Counted from the stretch's first letter, positions 23,021-36,292 are shown. The stretch is 64,000 bases of DNA from Paguma larvata (GCA_030068075.1 CM057827.1:71810500-71874499), one strand, 5' to 3'. The notes: generated by a model from the letters alone, not told the origin. Numbers and translations: made by a program.

Positions 23021-24868
23021 CTCCAGGCTTGGGGGCTTCCTGCATCACCATTGCCACCACACCTCTCAGCTACTGCTGCGTGTCGCAAACGTTCCATAAA
23101 CTGTTAACTTACACTGAAGTAAATTTAATTCAATTGAGAAGAAACTTCTGAACTCTTTGGATTCATAATCTTTTCTTCTCATCAAATTGATTCAAATTGT
23201 CTGACATTATTTGTTGGGAAACCAACGGATGCATTGCTTCTACGACCTTGACTACCTTGGGAGATACGAAAATGCCTTAGGAAAGGCTGAAGAGGATGAG
23301 AATGTGTCCGCAACTTTGGAAGTAGTTCTGCCAGAAAACTCGACGTTCTCTTTGCCCCTAAACCCGAGACTTCTAATACTTCTATGTTTCTTTTCTTATG
23401 CATGGCATTAACATTCCCCAGCACTTCAACTTGAAAATCTTGGATCATGTATTAAGTTTCCTTCCTGTTCCTCGCTTTCCACATGTGCTAAGACACCAAA
23501 TTCTGTCTCCTCCACTTTTACAATGTCTCTCGATTTCCTGACTAGTTTTTCTCCTCTTCCTCCTCATCCACACCATAGTCAAAATTACTCTTCTGACATG
23601 TAGAAAGTATAAGACCTCCAATGAACATAAAATAAAGGCAGATTCCTTGATCTGGAGTTCAAAGTGCAAAAAATCTGAACCCAACATACCTTATCTCCCA
23701 AGACGTCTCTACCCTCTCTTCCCTCCCCCATCCTGACTGATTGACAGGCCTCGACCATGCCCAGTGCTTGCCTGCCACTCTTGCATAAGCTTTCCCCTCC
23801 ACCTAGAACACTCCCATCAAAATTCATATTGTCTAATCCTTTAAGGATTTTTTTTAGGAGAGTGTGAAGTATGTCATCCAAATTTTAAAACTCTCCATTT
23901 TTTAATGAGAATATTTGTGCCTTTTTTTTATTTGAATGTAGTTGACACAATGTTATATTAGTTTCAGGTGTACAACATAGAATTCAAGAATTCGATACAT
24001 TATTTTGTGCTCATCATGAATATAGCTCCCATATGTCACCCTACAGCACTATTTCAATATCATTGGCTATATTCCCTGTGCTGCATTTTTATTCACATGA
24101 CTTATTCATTCCAAACTGGACGCCTGTGTCTCCCACTCCCCTTCACCCATGTTACCCATTCCCTCACGCCTTCCCTTGAGTTTATAGGTCTGATTCTGCT
24201 TTTTGTCTGTTTCTTTACTCATTCCTAAAACTCCTCTTAATGAAGATCTTGGCCTTTATGGTTTCCAGCCGACCTCCTTCACTTTCTGTACCCTTCAATA
24301 CACATACAAATAACTCTTAAGACATTTGGATGGATTATACCGATTTCCCAAAAGAGAATGGATGGCTCACTCAAAACAGGATAATTTGAGGAGGGCTCTT
24401 TACATAGGGACTATTTACAAAGATATGGGAGTAGAGGAACCACAAGGAAAATCTGATGAACCTGGGGCTTAGTAACACTCCAACTATTTACCATCCCTAG
24501 GCCAGAAGGGACAAGGGAGGGAACAAATTAGGAGAGCCAGGAAAAAAAGGGACACATAACCCACACATGCCTTCTCCTCTGGAGTATTAACGCACTTATA
24601 GATATCCCTGTAGACACGGGGTTTTCCTGTACCAGTGGACTCTTGTTGATGAGACCATTTTCCACCACCTGACGTAGGGTGTAGTCTTGTTGGTGAGAGC
24701 AGTTTCCTCTGCCAGTCATTTGATTTATTTTCCTCAGGAATTAAAACTAAAGAGAGATTAACTGTGACCATGAGAAAAAGGTTCTAGACATCTGAGTATC
24801 AGCATGATTCTAGAAACCCCACAGACATGAGGACTAAAAAAATAACCGCACAATAGGATGTTGTATCT
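23021..24868. other. Downstream region of OR gene 1 with an L1 3' relic
   Basis: Similarity among all four copies continues for about 130 bp after the stop. At 23925-24245 there is an antisense L1 3' end ('gtttcaggtgtacaacatag', 'cctgtgtctcccactcccc'). It is shared with unit 2 (34398-34718) and mostly deleted in unit 3. The remaining frames have no recognisable product. Confidence 0.6.
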
Positions 24869-24870
24869 TG

Positions 24871-25070
24871 GGGTGCCTGGGTGGCTCAGTCAGTTGAGCA
24901 TCTGACTCTCGATTTTGGCTGGAGTCATGATGTTAGGGTTGTGGGATTGAGCCCTGCATTGGGCTCCACAATGAGTGTGGAGTCTGCTTGAGATTCTCTC
25001 TCTCTCTTTCTGCCCCTCCCCTGTGCTCTCTCTCTCTTTCTCTCTCACTAAAAAATAAATAAACATAGAT
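24871..25070 (+). mobile_element. CAN-SINE, unit 1
   Basis: Sense copy GGGGTGCCTGGGTGGCTCAG to AAAAAATAAATAAACATAG. Counterparts are at 35344-35543 and 45209-45408. Confidence 0.93.
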
Positions 25071-25344
25071 CAGTGACTTTAAAAAAAAGAGAGAGAGAAA
25101 TGATCTTTCTTCTTGAAAGTCTCTGTGGTAGAAAAATGTGTGGTTTAGAAACTTATGACTTTTCGGGAAAAACAGGTATAAAATCAAGGCCAGAATGAAT
25201 GAACTCTTAGAAGCCCTTATGGATACTCCTCTTAGTCACTAAGTACAAAAGTACCATACTGTGTAAAGAGAGAATCGATAACTTACATGTCTTCAAATTT
25301 TAAATACTCATTTCTATTTACCATTCTCTACTTGCTAGAAGTAT

Positions 25345-25551
25345 TTTTTTTTAACATTCATTTATTTTTGAGAGAGACAGATCATGAATGGAGAAGGGAC
25401 AGAAAGCAAGGGAGACACAGAATCTGAAGCAGGCTCCACGCTCTAACCTGTCAGCACAGAACCTGACACAGGGTTCCAACCTTCGAACCGCGAGGTCATG
25501 ACATGAGCCAAAGTTGGGCACTTAAACAGACTGAGCCACCAGGTGACCTGG
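25345..25551 (-). mobile_element. CAN-SINE, unit 1
   Basis: Antisense copy, AACATTCATTTATTTTTGAGAG to GAGCCACCAGGTGACC. Counterparts are at 35818-36024 and 45690-45896. Confidence 0.9.
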
Positions 25552-25819
25552 TAGAAGTCTTTTAGACTTTATCTCCCTCATAGTTTCAATGAGTAATATA
25601 CATATTACATATTACTATTCCTTTTTATGAGTAATACACATATTAAAGGTCATTTGCTTCAGTGTGAGATCTTGTATTTAAAACTTGGGTATCCTTTTCA
25701 TTTTGACTATGATCCCAGATACTTTTGAGTCAATTGAAAGATTGAGATTCTGGTTTTTTTTTTTAATATTAATGTTGATGAGTAGTGGTTTTAAATGTAC
25801 ATTTATTTATTTATTTATA

Positions 25820-26000
25820 ATTTTTTATGTTTATTTATTTTGAAAAAGACTGAGACAGACAGACCCTGAGCCCTGGAGGAGCAGAGAGACAGGGAGACAC
25901 AGTATCTGAAGCTGGAGCCAGGCTCCGAACTGTTAGCACAGGGCCCGATGTGGGGCTCAAACTCTCGAACATGACCTGAGCTGAAGTCAGACACTTAACC
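25820..26000 (-). mobile_element. Chimeric CAN-SINE at the unit 1/unit 2 junction
   Basis: The left part (flank 'agtagtggttttaaatgtac', then GAGACAGACAGACCCTGAG) matches the SINE at 46180. The right part (AACATGACCTGAGCTGAAG, then GCTCCCAAAA and the unit-start sequence) matches the SINE at 15795. It is therefore a recombinant of the two. Confidence 0.85.
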
Positions 26001-26163
26001 AACTAAGCTCCCAAAAGTATATTCTTTATAAAAAAAATAATACTGCCATCTTGTGAACAGATGTAACATTGTAACGTTATACACACACACACAGACACAC
26101 ACAAACACACACATACATACACACACACTAAACATTTTCTTCCTTATTAATCTAGAACTAAAG

Positions 26164-26380
26164 GGGTGCCTGGGTGGCTCAGTTGGTTAAGGGGCCAACT
26201 TTGGCTCAGGTCATGATCTCACGGTCTGTGAGTTCGAGCCCCGCGTCAGGCTCTGTGCTGATGGCTTGGAGCCTGGAGCCTGCTTCAAATTCTATACCTC
26301 CCTCTCTCTGTGCCTTTCTTCTGCTCATACTCTGTCTCTGTCTCTCAAAAATAAGTAAACATTAAAAAATTTAAAAAAAA
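26164..26380 (+). mobile_element. CAN-SINE shared by units 2 and 3 only
   Basis: Sense copy inserted in 'agaactaaa', which is repeated after the A-rich tail. Unit 1 has the empty site at about 16131. The unit 3 copy is 36637-36854. Confidence 0.93.
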
Positions 26381-26727
26381 GAACTAAAAAGAATCTTAGA
26401 AATCATCCAGTCTCTGTTCAGACCCATCATTTTACAAGGAGTCTCCTGAAGCTTATATTCCTCTCCAGGCTTTATTTCTTCACGTTTAGTCAGTTGCCCA
26501 GTGTTACTCAGATTAACACTAACTTTTATAAAATAAATACATAAATATCCAAAGTTATTTACACTGGCATATACTGCCAATGCCTGCACCTGCATGTGAG
26601 AATCACTTTGATATCCTATCAACTTCAGATAACTTTAAATCTAAGATTCATATTTAAAAGCATGGCTTTTTTCTCTGTCCATAGTATTTAATACATGTGG
26701 CAGTTTCTCTTATTCATTCTCTTTTTG

Positions 26728-27205
26728 GTTATTTATTTATTTATTTTGAGAGAGAGTGCATGTACAAGTAAGGGTGGGGCACAGAGAGAAAGAGATACAG
26801 AGACAGAGACAGAGACAGAGAAACAGAATCCCAAGCAGACTCTGCTTGGTCAGTGCAGAGCCCAATATGGGGCTTGAACCCATGAGCTGTAAGATCATGC
26901 CCTGAGCCAAAATCAAGAGTCAGAGGCTTAACCAACTGAGCCACCCAGGCACCCCTCTTATTCATTCATTTAAAAGCATGTTTTGGGGCACCTGGGTGGC
27001 TCAGTCGGTAAGCGTCCGACTCTGGCTCAGGTCATGATCTCGCGGTTTGTGAGTTCGAGCCCCATGTCAGGCTTTGTGCTGACAGTTCAGAGCCTGGAGC
27101 CTGCTTCTGATTCTGTGTCTCCCCCTCTCTCTGCCCCTATCCATGCTCGAGCTCTGTCTCTCTCTGTCTCTCAATAATAAATAAAAAACATTTTTTTTAA
27201 AAAAA
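26728..27205. mobile_element. Two CAN-SINEs, unit 2
   Basis: 26728-26957 is antisense and present in all units. 26986-27205 is sense, inserted at AAAAGCATGT (repeated on both sides), and absent from unit 1 (empty site near 16718). Confidence 0.92.
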
Positions 27206-28736
27206 GCATGTATTGAGAACCTACTATGTACCAGGCACTGTGCTAGTGTTAAGTATTGCGCAGTGAGAAAAACTCTCACCTGTCATGGAGCCTACATTCT
27301 AGTGCAGGAAGACAATAAATAAATAAGTTAATGAAAAATACAACAGGAAACAGGTGGGGAGGATCCAGAGAGACCTCGCTGATTAGATGACATCGGAACA
27401 GAAACCAGAAGGCATGACATGGGTCCCCTGATGGATATTTGGGGAGAGAGATGATCACTTGGGACTTCATAACACCACTAAGAAATTGGAGGTCATCCAA
27501 AGCTGCACTGACGAGGTTATTCCCCACAGCTCCCTTTCCAGAGATCAACTAGAAAGTTCTCCTGCTCTCTCTCAAAATGACATAATGAGGATTTCGGAAG
27601 ATCTCACCAGGGAAATACCTCAGAGCAAGATTTCCCCTGAGGTTAGAATTCTTTCTTTGTTTCTCTTAACAGTGTGGGGTGTTTTTTTTTCCTTCTAATC
27701 AAAGCTGCAGAGGCAATAGCTGATGAAAACCAATATAAAATAGGACTCAAGAGATAGAGAAGTCGCACTCATCAACGAGCCCTGAAAGGCAGGTGCTCTC
27801 AGAGATTCAGAATTTATTTGCTGGGCAAAACTCCTGCAAGAGTTCTAAAGCCTTCCCAAAACAGATGCAGAGCCCTTTCCAGACTGACTCTCTGAAGGAC
27901 AACTCTCTAGCCACTGGTCCATTTCGCTCCAGGAGAGCCAGCCTCCTCCACAGCTTTGCAGCTCTGTCCAGTGAGTGCAAGCAGATGGAAACGCAGTCCT
28001 AAAAGCAGTTCCATTCAAAATCCTGTCACCAACTAATTTTGGAACTTTAAGATGTTCTGTTATTTCTTCCCAGCGTCAATTCAGTCGGGTCTCTTATCTA
28101 CTCCCTCAATTATTTCCCAAACTGCTAGAATTAAGCTCCTTCTTTCCAAACTAAGGAATTTCTTTTTGCGATGAGAAAAACACTCAGAGGAATCTTAACA
28201 CTGTTTTCTTTTTGTTTTCTCTTTCCTAGGGCACGGCTGGACAGTGATAGAGTCACAGAGGACGTAAAGAAGATCCTGTGGTCATTGTGCAAACAAAAGC
28301 CAGATTCGTGACCTTTCTGTTCTTCAGTGCAGAGGACACCAGGTACCTCGCCTTGAGCAAGCTCGTTTTTGAAAATCTTTGGTAGAACAGGATGTACTCC
28401 TGTGAGAATAGATTAAATATGTCAAGGCCACCCCAAACTCTCTGCAGTTCCTCTGCTCTGCTCGAGCTCTACCAGAACGTCTACCTGTGCATGAGTATAA
28501 AGGAAGAGGAGTCTTTTTCCAGAAACAGATTTGGGTTGGGTCTTGTCCCAAGGGTAATTAGAGGCCTTTGATCTTAATTATGTCTAACACAACACTACCA
28601 GTCTTCACTCCTCATCTTCAAGGGTTTCATAACTGTCCCCTCCTGGCCCAAATCCCAAAGCTAGCTAGCTATATGGTTGTCTTCCCCGGAGCCCCCCCAA
28701 ATGGAATGGCACTCACTGCAGCGATGCACTCAAGTG

Positions 28737-28886
28737 GGGCGCCTGGGTGGCTCAGTCACGTAAGCGTCCGACTTTAGCTTAGGTCATGATCTCACAGGTT
28801 TGTGAGTGTGAGCCTTGAGTCAGGCTCTGTGTGGACGGCTCAGATTCAGATTGTCTCCCTCTCTCTCTGCCCCTCCCCCGCTCATG

Positions 28887-28917
<31 letters not shown>

Positions 28918-28930
28918 AAAAATAAAGAAA
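28737..28930 (+). mobile_element. CAN-SINE, unit 2
   Basis: Sense copy GGGGCGCCTGGGTGGCTCAG with a long CT run. It is the counterpart of 18248-18445, with details (GCAGCGATGCACTC upstream, AAATACATAAGAG downstream) matching unit 3, not unit 1. Confidence 0.92.
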
Positions 28931-29313
28931 TACATAAGAGAATTTTAAAGAGAGAGAGATAGAGAGAGAGATATGTGCTCACACCAACTGGCCTGATTTG
29001 GGGATTGTGAGGAGGGTACGGAAAGTAGCCCATCCTATGATCCCACAGTTTCATAGAATTCTTAGCCCTCTTGTTTTTATCTTCTCAGTGCCACTGTTTC
29101 ACCCCATTTCCACAGCTTCTCCCTAGAGTTTTCAGGAAAATTGCCTTTTTAAACATGTAGGGTTTATTCTCTAATATCATGGCCCTTATTTTTAGATGCT
29201 TTGTATATTGGTATTTAACCTAATGCTATTTTTATGTGTTTTTATATTTAAATTCCAACTATTTTACAACCTGATTTTAGCAGCATCCAATGGTCTAAAA
29301 CTGGGGAAAATCT

Positions 29314-29762
29314 TATTAATGTTTATTTATTTTTAAGAGACAGAGACAGAGCATGAGCAGGGGAGGGACAGACAGACAGAGGGAGGCACAGAATCTGAAG
29401 CAGGCTCCAGGCTCTGAGCTGTCAGCACAGAACCCAACGTGGGGCTCAAACTGACAAATAGTGAGATCATGACCTGAACTGAAATTGGGGGCTTAACCAA
29501 CCGAGCCACCCAGACACCCCTAATATGCCCCTAAAATACTTCGCTTATCAGTGGTTCAATGCAGTTGAGTGTCCAACTCTTTTTTTCAGCTCAGGTCGTG
29601 ATCTCCCCCTTTTGTGAGTTCAAGCCCCTTACCCAGCTCCGTGCTGGCGGTGCAGAGCCTGCTTGGGATTCTCTCCCCTTCTACATCTGCCCCTCCCGCA
29701 CTCTCGCTGTCTCTGTCTCTCTGAAAATAAATATATAAACTTAAAAAATAAAATAAAATAAA
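29314..29762. mobile_element. Two CAN-SINEs, unit 2
   Basis: 29314-29520 is antisense and 29545-29762 is a degraded sense copy. Both follow the unit 1 version, unlike unit 3. They mark where unit 2 changes from unit 3-like to unit 1-like. Confidence 0.9.
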
Positions 29763-30564
29763 ATACCTTAATTAGCTAATTAGCCAGGGCAGATACACTG
29801 ACATTGTTTTTAACTTTTTGAAAAATTTTCAGTCTGCCTCTTCCCTTACTTCAAACAACCTAAGTTTCCACAGCTAAAAACAGGAGCAGACCCAAAGCAA
29901 AGTGACACAGAAAGCTGATGGGGGAGCGGGTGGACGGGGGGCTGGGGTGGGGTGGAGTGGGATGGAGTATGGCCAGACTATTTTCCTCTCTCTCGTCAAG
30001 AGATCTGATCCTTCTTTAAACATACTTCCTGTTTCTCCAAATATCCACTGGAAATCTACTCTGCCAACCTCTCTGCACCAAAGATTGTCCACCTCTGCAA
30101 CCCCTGAACACCACTCCCCAAGTCAAAACTACCATCCTCTGCCTCGTCAACCTAGAAAAGTAACCCACTTTCAAACCCACCGGCTGTAAAACACCTGGGT
30201 TTCCTGATCTCACCAAGCAGGGTACCCAGAATCTAGAGACTAAAAGGTTACAGGAGAGCACTTGGGAACAGTGAAATCTGGTTTATGCACAACGAATGAG
30301 AAAAATGAGACTCGGAAAGCAGATAAATTAGAGAGGATTTTTCACTATACATAAATATGCGTTATGGAAATCCCTTAAATAATTCCCTGGGTGGTACAGT
30401 TCTATTGATTATTTATTTAAAAAAATATTTTCGTAAAAATAATCTCAGGATTATATCATTTGCCTAAGTGGAAGAATACTAATATTAGGTCTATATTGAC
30501 AACAAAGTTACTTCAGCTCATAATTACTGTTTTATGCATAATCTTTATCCCAACTATTTCTCTC

Positions 30565-30776
30565 TTTTTTTTAATGTTTATTTATTTTTGAGACAGAGAG
30601 AGACAGAGCATGAGTGGGGGAGGGGCAGAGAGAGAGGGAGGCACAGAATGTGAAGCAGGCTCCAGGTTCTGAGCTGTCAGCACAGAGCCTGACCCAGGGT
30701 TTGAACTCACAGACTGAGAGATCATGACCTGAGCTGAAGTTGGATGCTCACCCGACTGAGCCACCCAGGCGCCCCC
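30565..30776 (-). mobile_element. CAN-SINE, unit 2
   Basis: Antisense copy with the same CCAACTATTTCT duplication as 20090-20300. It is absent from unit 3. Confidence 0.93.
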
Positions 30777-32521
30777 CAACTATTTCTATCTTTTCTGTAT
30801 CCTCTACCCAAACAAAGAAGAACTAGTCTTCCCATCTATTTTCAAATAAATCAGGATGTCCTCCTAAAACTCAGACAGTAAAAATCTGATATTTCTTCTT
30901 TCTCGGTGGGCAAGGACAGGCTTAACATTTTCTATGGACCCTGAACTGAAGAGTTCAGGTATATTAAGTATTATTATTCCCATTAATAGCTCTTAAATCT
31001 TAATATGTGAATTAAATTATTTAAAAAATAACAGATAAAATCTCTCGGGGAAATTTCCTCATGGTGATTAAAAGATTAAATCTATTAATACTTACATGAA
31101 ATTTATTATTAATCTGTTACCATTTAAATTGCTCTCTGAAAATAGTCATTTAAATTACAAAGACACTATAGTTAAATGGCAAATGAATCCATCTTAAACT
31201 TAAGGGTGGGGAGAAAAATCTTTATCAAATAGTCTCTTCAGCAGATACATGTAATCCCTCTTTTCTTATCATCTGGACCAGAAACTTCAAATTTTCTCAA
31301 GGGCTTTAGAGAGAGTTATTGTATGGTTGACTATTATACACACACACATATATATATACCACACATATACACATACACACATTGAACATCAAGTGTGTGT
31401 TAATCAATGCTATTATAATAAACAATAAAAATGCTCTATAACCCCATACAAAAATATCCGATTCCAAACCAATGGACCACATCAATCAACCAATAAATCT
31501 AAATAATATCCTACACCAGTAAAACACAACAGTGGCCCTTGGAGTTTGTTCTAATAAAATGAAACCCATATTGCATAAGAATGAGATGGTTCCTTGCCAG
31601 TGGTTGGGTCCAAGGATCAGACAAACAAGGATCTAGCAGAGAAAGAAATACTGTGTCTGTCCAGTGGGATTTGGCAACATCCATTCCATCTGCCATTCAG
31701 TCATTCAGAAAATAATGACCACATTTACTGTCTTAGATGGGAAGACCCATAGTTATGACCAATAAGAAATTAGACAATAGTAGTAGAATATGATACATGC
31801 TCTGAGAAGTATAAGCTTGGTCCTAAGGAATCAAGACAATTTTCTTGTGGATGAGGAACTCCAAACTCAGTCCTGAAGGAAATGTGAGCATTACCCAGGT
31901 GCAGAGAGCAGAGAGGTATGGTGTGCATAGGCTCCAAGATGGAGCACGCCACTGTCAGAGCCTTGAGGGGTCCTTTGAACTAAACACTAAGAAGGAATTG
32001 CAAGGGGTGTGACAGAGTGGCAAAAAAGGGCCATATAATGAATATGTTTGCATGCTATGGTAAGGAGATGGGATGTTAGCTGAGGCATTGCAATGATGGG
32101 AAGCAGAGGGAAAAGTAAGAGGGCTAACTGTGGAGTATGTGTTCCATGCTACTCTGCCTTAACCTTACTGAGCTCCTCTTTCGTGGTTGGGCTTTTTGTT
32201 TGGAGTCCGTCTCTATTACACACATGTTCCCCTGTGCCTTGATCTGCCAAATTCTGCTCTCAGTATCTCCCAATTGAAAACAAGTTTCCACCCGGTTAGG
32301 AAAGTAACCAGTCTGTAGACCCTTTCTCTTATAAGGTTCACTAAAATAGCTGATGGCAACATCACCTCTTCTTTAAAATAAAAGCAAACAAACAAATAAA
32401 ACAGTTGTAACAGCTTTCTGCTTATCTCATCACTCAGGCAGGCATTAATCATCAGACAAAACCATTCTCTCACCACCTCCTGTGTATATTTCCCTCGTCT
32501 GACTCCACCATTCATCTCCAC

Positions 32522-32523
32522 AG
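32522..32523 (+). promoter_or_regulatory. Predicted 3' splice site before OR gene 2
   Basis: Same pyrimidine tract and CACAG as at OR gene 1, 13 bases before the ATG. Confidence 0.55.
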
Positions 32524-32536
32524 ATTACAGAAAGAA

Positions 32537-33493
32537 ATGAGAAAGTCCAAAAACACATCCCTGGACACCGTGGTGACACACTTCATTCTCCTGGGCTTAC
32601 CTCACCCCCCGAGTCTGAGGCCCCTCCTCTTCCTGGTCTTCTTCATCATTTACATCCTGACTCAGCTGGGGAACCTGGTCATTCTGCTCACCGTGTGGGC
32701 TGACCCAAAGCTCCATGCTCGCCCCATGTACATTCTTCTGGGTGTGCTCTCCTTCCTGGACATGTGGCTCTCCTCAGTCATTGTCCCTAGGCTAATATTG
32801 GATTTTACTCCCACCAGCAAGGTAATCCCCTTTGGTGGCTGTGTGGCTCAGCTGTATTTCTTTCACTTCCTGGGCAGCACCCAGTGCTTCCTCTACACCT
32901 TGATGGCCTACGACAGGTACCTGGCAATATGCCAGCCTCTGCGCTACCCCGTGCTCATGAATGGGAGGTTATGCACCGTCCTCGTGGCTGGGGCTTGGGT
33001 GGCCGGCTCCATCCATGGGTCTATCCAGGCCACCCTGACCTTCCGCCTGCCATACTGTGGGCCCAACCAAGTGGATTACTTTATCTGTGACATCCCTGCA
33101 GTTTTGAGACTGGCCTGTGCCGACACAACCATCAATCAGCTTGTGACCTTTGTGGACATTGGGGTGGTGGCTGCCAGTTGCTTTGTGTTAATTCTGCTCT
33201 CCTATGCCTACATAGCCCACGCCATCCTGAAGATACGCACTGCTGATGGGCGGCGCCGAGCCTTCTCCACCTGCGGCTCCCACCTAACCGTGGTCACAGT
33301 CTACTATGTCCCCTGTATTTTCATCTACCTCAGGGCTGGCTCTAAGAGTCCCCTGGATGGGGCGGTGGCTGTGTTTTACACTGTTGTCACTCCATTACTG
33401 AACCCCCTCATCTATACCCTGAGGAACCAAGAAGTGAAGTCCGCTCTGAAGAGAATAACAGCAGGTGGAGGGGCTGCCAGTGGAAACAAGTAA
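32537..33493 (+). CDS. OR10G2: Olfactory receptor, OR10G2-like, copy 2
   Basis: A 318-residue seven-transmembrane odorant receptor with the full motif set: NTS sequon 6-8, LGN 44-46, PMYILLG 63-69, MAYDRYLAIC 123-132, FSTCGSH 243-249 and NPLIY 289-293. The protein equals copy 1 except Val53, the residue also found in copies 3, 4 and human OR10G2, so Met53 in copy 1 is the derived state. Flanks on both sides are nearly identical to copy 1, which points to a very recent duplication. The gene is predicted functional, and expression in olfactory neurons is inferred from the family only. Short-read data would probably merge copies 1 and 2. Confidence 0.96.
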   Translation: MRKSKNTSLDTVVTHFILLGLPHPPSLRPLLFLVFFIIYILTQLGNLVILLTVWADPKLHARPMYILLGVLSFLDMWLSSVIVPRLILDFTPTSKVIPFGGCVAQLYFFHFLGSTQCFLYTLMAYDRYLAICQPLRYPVLMNGRLCTVLVAGAWVAGSIHGSIQATLTFRLPYCGPNQVDYFICDIPAVLRLACADTTINQLVTFVDIGVVAASCFVLILLSYAYIAHAILKIRTADGRRRAFSTCGSHLTVVTVYYVPCIFIYLRAGSKSPLDGAVAVFYTVVTPLLNPLIYTLRNQEVKSALKRITAGGGAASGNK

Positions 33494-34397
33494 CTCCAGG
33501 CTTGGGGGCTTCCTGCATCACCATTGCCACCACACCTCTCAGCTACTGCTGCGTGTCGCAAACGTTCCATAAACTGTTAACTTACACTGAAGTAAATTTA
33601 ATTCAATTGAGAAGAAACTTCTGAACTCTTTGGATTCATCATCTTTTCTTCTCATCAAATTGATTCGAATTGTCTGACATTATTTGTTGGGAAACCAACG
33701 GATGCATTGCTTCTACGACCTTGACTACCTTGGGAGATACAAAAATGCCTTAGGAAAGGCTGAAGAGGATGAGAATGTGTCCGCAACTTTGGAAGTAGTT
33801 CTGCCAGAAAACTCGACGTTCTCTTTGCCCCTAAACCCGAGACTTCTAATACTTCTATGTTTCTTTTCTTATGCATGGCATTAACATTCCCCAGCACTTC
33901 AACTTGAAAATCTTGGATCATGTATTAAGTTTCCTTCCTGTTCCTCGCTTTCCACATGTGCTAAGACACCAAATTCTGTCTCCTCCACTTTTACAATGTC
34001 TCTCGATTTCCTGACTAGTTTTTCTCCTCTTCCTCCTCATCCACACCATAGTCAAAATTACTCTTCTGACATGTAGAAAGTATAAGACCTCCAATGAACA
34101 TAAAATAAAGGCAGATTCCTTGATCTGGAGTTCAAAGTGCAAAAAATCTGAACCCAACATACCTTATCTCCCAAGACGTCTCTACCCTCTCTTCCCTCCC
34201 CCATCCTGACTGATTGACAGGCCTCGACCATGCCCAGTGCTTGCCTGCCACTCTTGCATAAGCTTTCCCCTCCACCTAGAACACTCCCATCAAAATTCAT
34301 ATTGTCTAATCCTTTAAGGATTTTTTTTAGGAGAGTGTGAAGTATGTCATCCAAATTTTAAAACTCTCCATTTTTTAATGAGAATATTTGTGCCTTT

Positions 34398-34718
34398 TTT
34401 TTATTTGAATGTAGTTGACACAATGTTATATTAGTTTCAGGTGTACAACATAGAATTCAAGAATTCGATACATTATTTTGTGCTCATCATGAATATAGCT
34501 CCCATATGTCACCCTACAGCACTATTTCAATATCATTGGCTATATTCCCTGTGCTGCATTTTTATTCACATGACTTATTCATTCCAAACTGGACGCCTGT
34601 GTCTCCCACTCCCCTTCACCCATGTTACCCATTCCCTCACGCCTTCCCTTGAGTTTATAGGTCTGATTCTGCTTTTTGTCTGTTTCTTTACTCATTCCTA
34701 AAACTCCTCTTAATGAAG
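34398..34718 (-). mobile_element. L1 3' end relic, unit 2
   Basis: Counterpart of 23925-24245, near identical. Confidence 0.75.
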
Positions 34719-35343
34719 ATCTTGGCCTTTATGGTTTCCAGCCGACCTCCTTCACTTTCTGTACCCTTCAATACACATACAAATAACTCTTAAGACATTT
34801 GGATGGATTATACCGATTTCCCAAAAGAGAATGGATGGCTCACTCAAAACAGGATAATTTGAGGAGGGCTCTTTACATAGGGACTATTTACAAAGATATG
34901 GGAGTAGAGGAACCACAAGGAAAATCTGATGAACCTGGGGCTTAGTAACACTCCAACTATTTACCATCCCTAGGCCAGAAGGGACAAGGGAGGGAACAAA
35001 TTAGGAGAGCCAGGAAAAAAAGGGACACATAACCCACACATGCCTTCTCCTCTGGAGTATTAACGCACTTATAGATATCCCTGAAGACACTGGGTTTTCC
35101 TGTACCAGTGGACTCTTGTTGATGAGACCATTTTCCACCACCTGACGTAGGGTGTAGTCTTGTTGGTGAGAGCAGTTTCCTCTGCCAGTCATTTGATTTA
35201 TTTTCCTTAGGAATTAAAACTAAAGAGAGATTAACTGTGACCATGAGAAAAAGGTTCTAGACATCTGAGTATCAGCATGATTCTAGAAACCCCACAGACA
35301 TGAGGACTAAAAAAATAACCGCACAATAGGATGTTGTATCTTG

Positions 35344-36024
35344 GGGTGCCTGGGTGGCTCAGTCAGTTGAGCATCTGACTCTCGATTTTGGCTGGAGTCA
35401 TGATGTTAGGGTTGTGGGATTGAGCCCTGCATTGGGCTCCACAATGAGTGTGGAGTCTGCTTGAGATTCTCTCTCTCTCTTTCTGCCCCTCCCCTGTGCT
35501 CTCTCTCTCTTTCTCTCTCACTAAAAAATAAATAAACATAGATCAGTGACTTTAAAAAAAAGAGAGAGAGAAATGATCTTTCTTCTTGAAAGTCTCTGTG
35601 GTAGAAAAATGTGTGGTTTAGAAACTTATGACTTTTCGGGAAAAACAGGTATAAAATCAAGGCCAGAATGAATGAACTCTTAGAAGCCCTTATGGATACT
35701 CCTCTTAGTCACTAAGTACAAAAGTACCATACTGTGTAAAGAGAGAATCGATAACTTACATGTCTTCAAATTTTAAATACTCATTTCTATTTACCATTCT
35801 CTACTTGCTAGAAGTATTTTTTTTTAACATTCATTTATTTTTGAGAGAGACAGATCATGAATGGAGAAGGGACAGAAAGCAAGGGAGACACAGAATCTGA
35901 AGCAGGCTCCACGCTCTAACCTGTCAGCACAGAACCTGACACAGGGTTCCAACCTTCGAACCGCGAGGTCATGACATGAGCCAAAGTTGGGCACTTAAAC
36001 AGACTGAGCCACCAGGTGACCTGG
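35344..36024. mobile_element. Two CAN-SINEs, unit 2
   Basis: 35344-35543 is sense and 35818-36024 is antisense. They are the counterparts of the unit 1 pair at 24871 and 25345. Confidence 0.92.
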
Positions 36025-36292
36025 TAGAAGTCTTTTAGACTTTATCTCCCTCATAGTTTCAATGAGTAATATACATATTACATATTACTATTCCTTTTTA
36101 TGAGTAATACACATATTAAAGGTCATTTGCTTCAGTGTGAGATCTTGTATTTAAAACTTGGGTATCCTTTTCATTTTGACTATGATCCCAGATACTTTTG
36201 AGTCAATTGAAAGATTGAGATTCTGGTTTTTTTTTTTAATATTAATGTTGATGAGTAGTGGTTTTAAATGTACATTTATTTATTTATTTATA

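Larger units (their letters stand above)
16010..26030 (+). repeat. Tandem unit 1 (about 10.0 kb)
   Basis: The unit opens with ATAATACTGCCATCTTGTGG and a CA repeat (about 16059-16103), then SINEs, long unique-looking stretches and the OR gene at 22.06 kb. It ends in a chimeric SINE. The same order recurs in units 2 and 3, at an offset of about 10.0 kb at the left edge and 10,473 bp at the OR gene. Unit 1 lacks two SINEs that units 2 and 3 carry (empty sites near 16131 and 16718) and has one SINE (20090-20300) that unit 3 lacks. Apart from the OR gene I see no coding sequence; all other open frames recur as passengers. Confidence 0.95.

Noticed and set aside
26174..26365. Many 60-80 codon ORFs with text like MISRFVSSSP..SGSVLTAQSLEPASDS
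   Set aside because: All are frames through CAN-SINEs, in either orientation.
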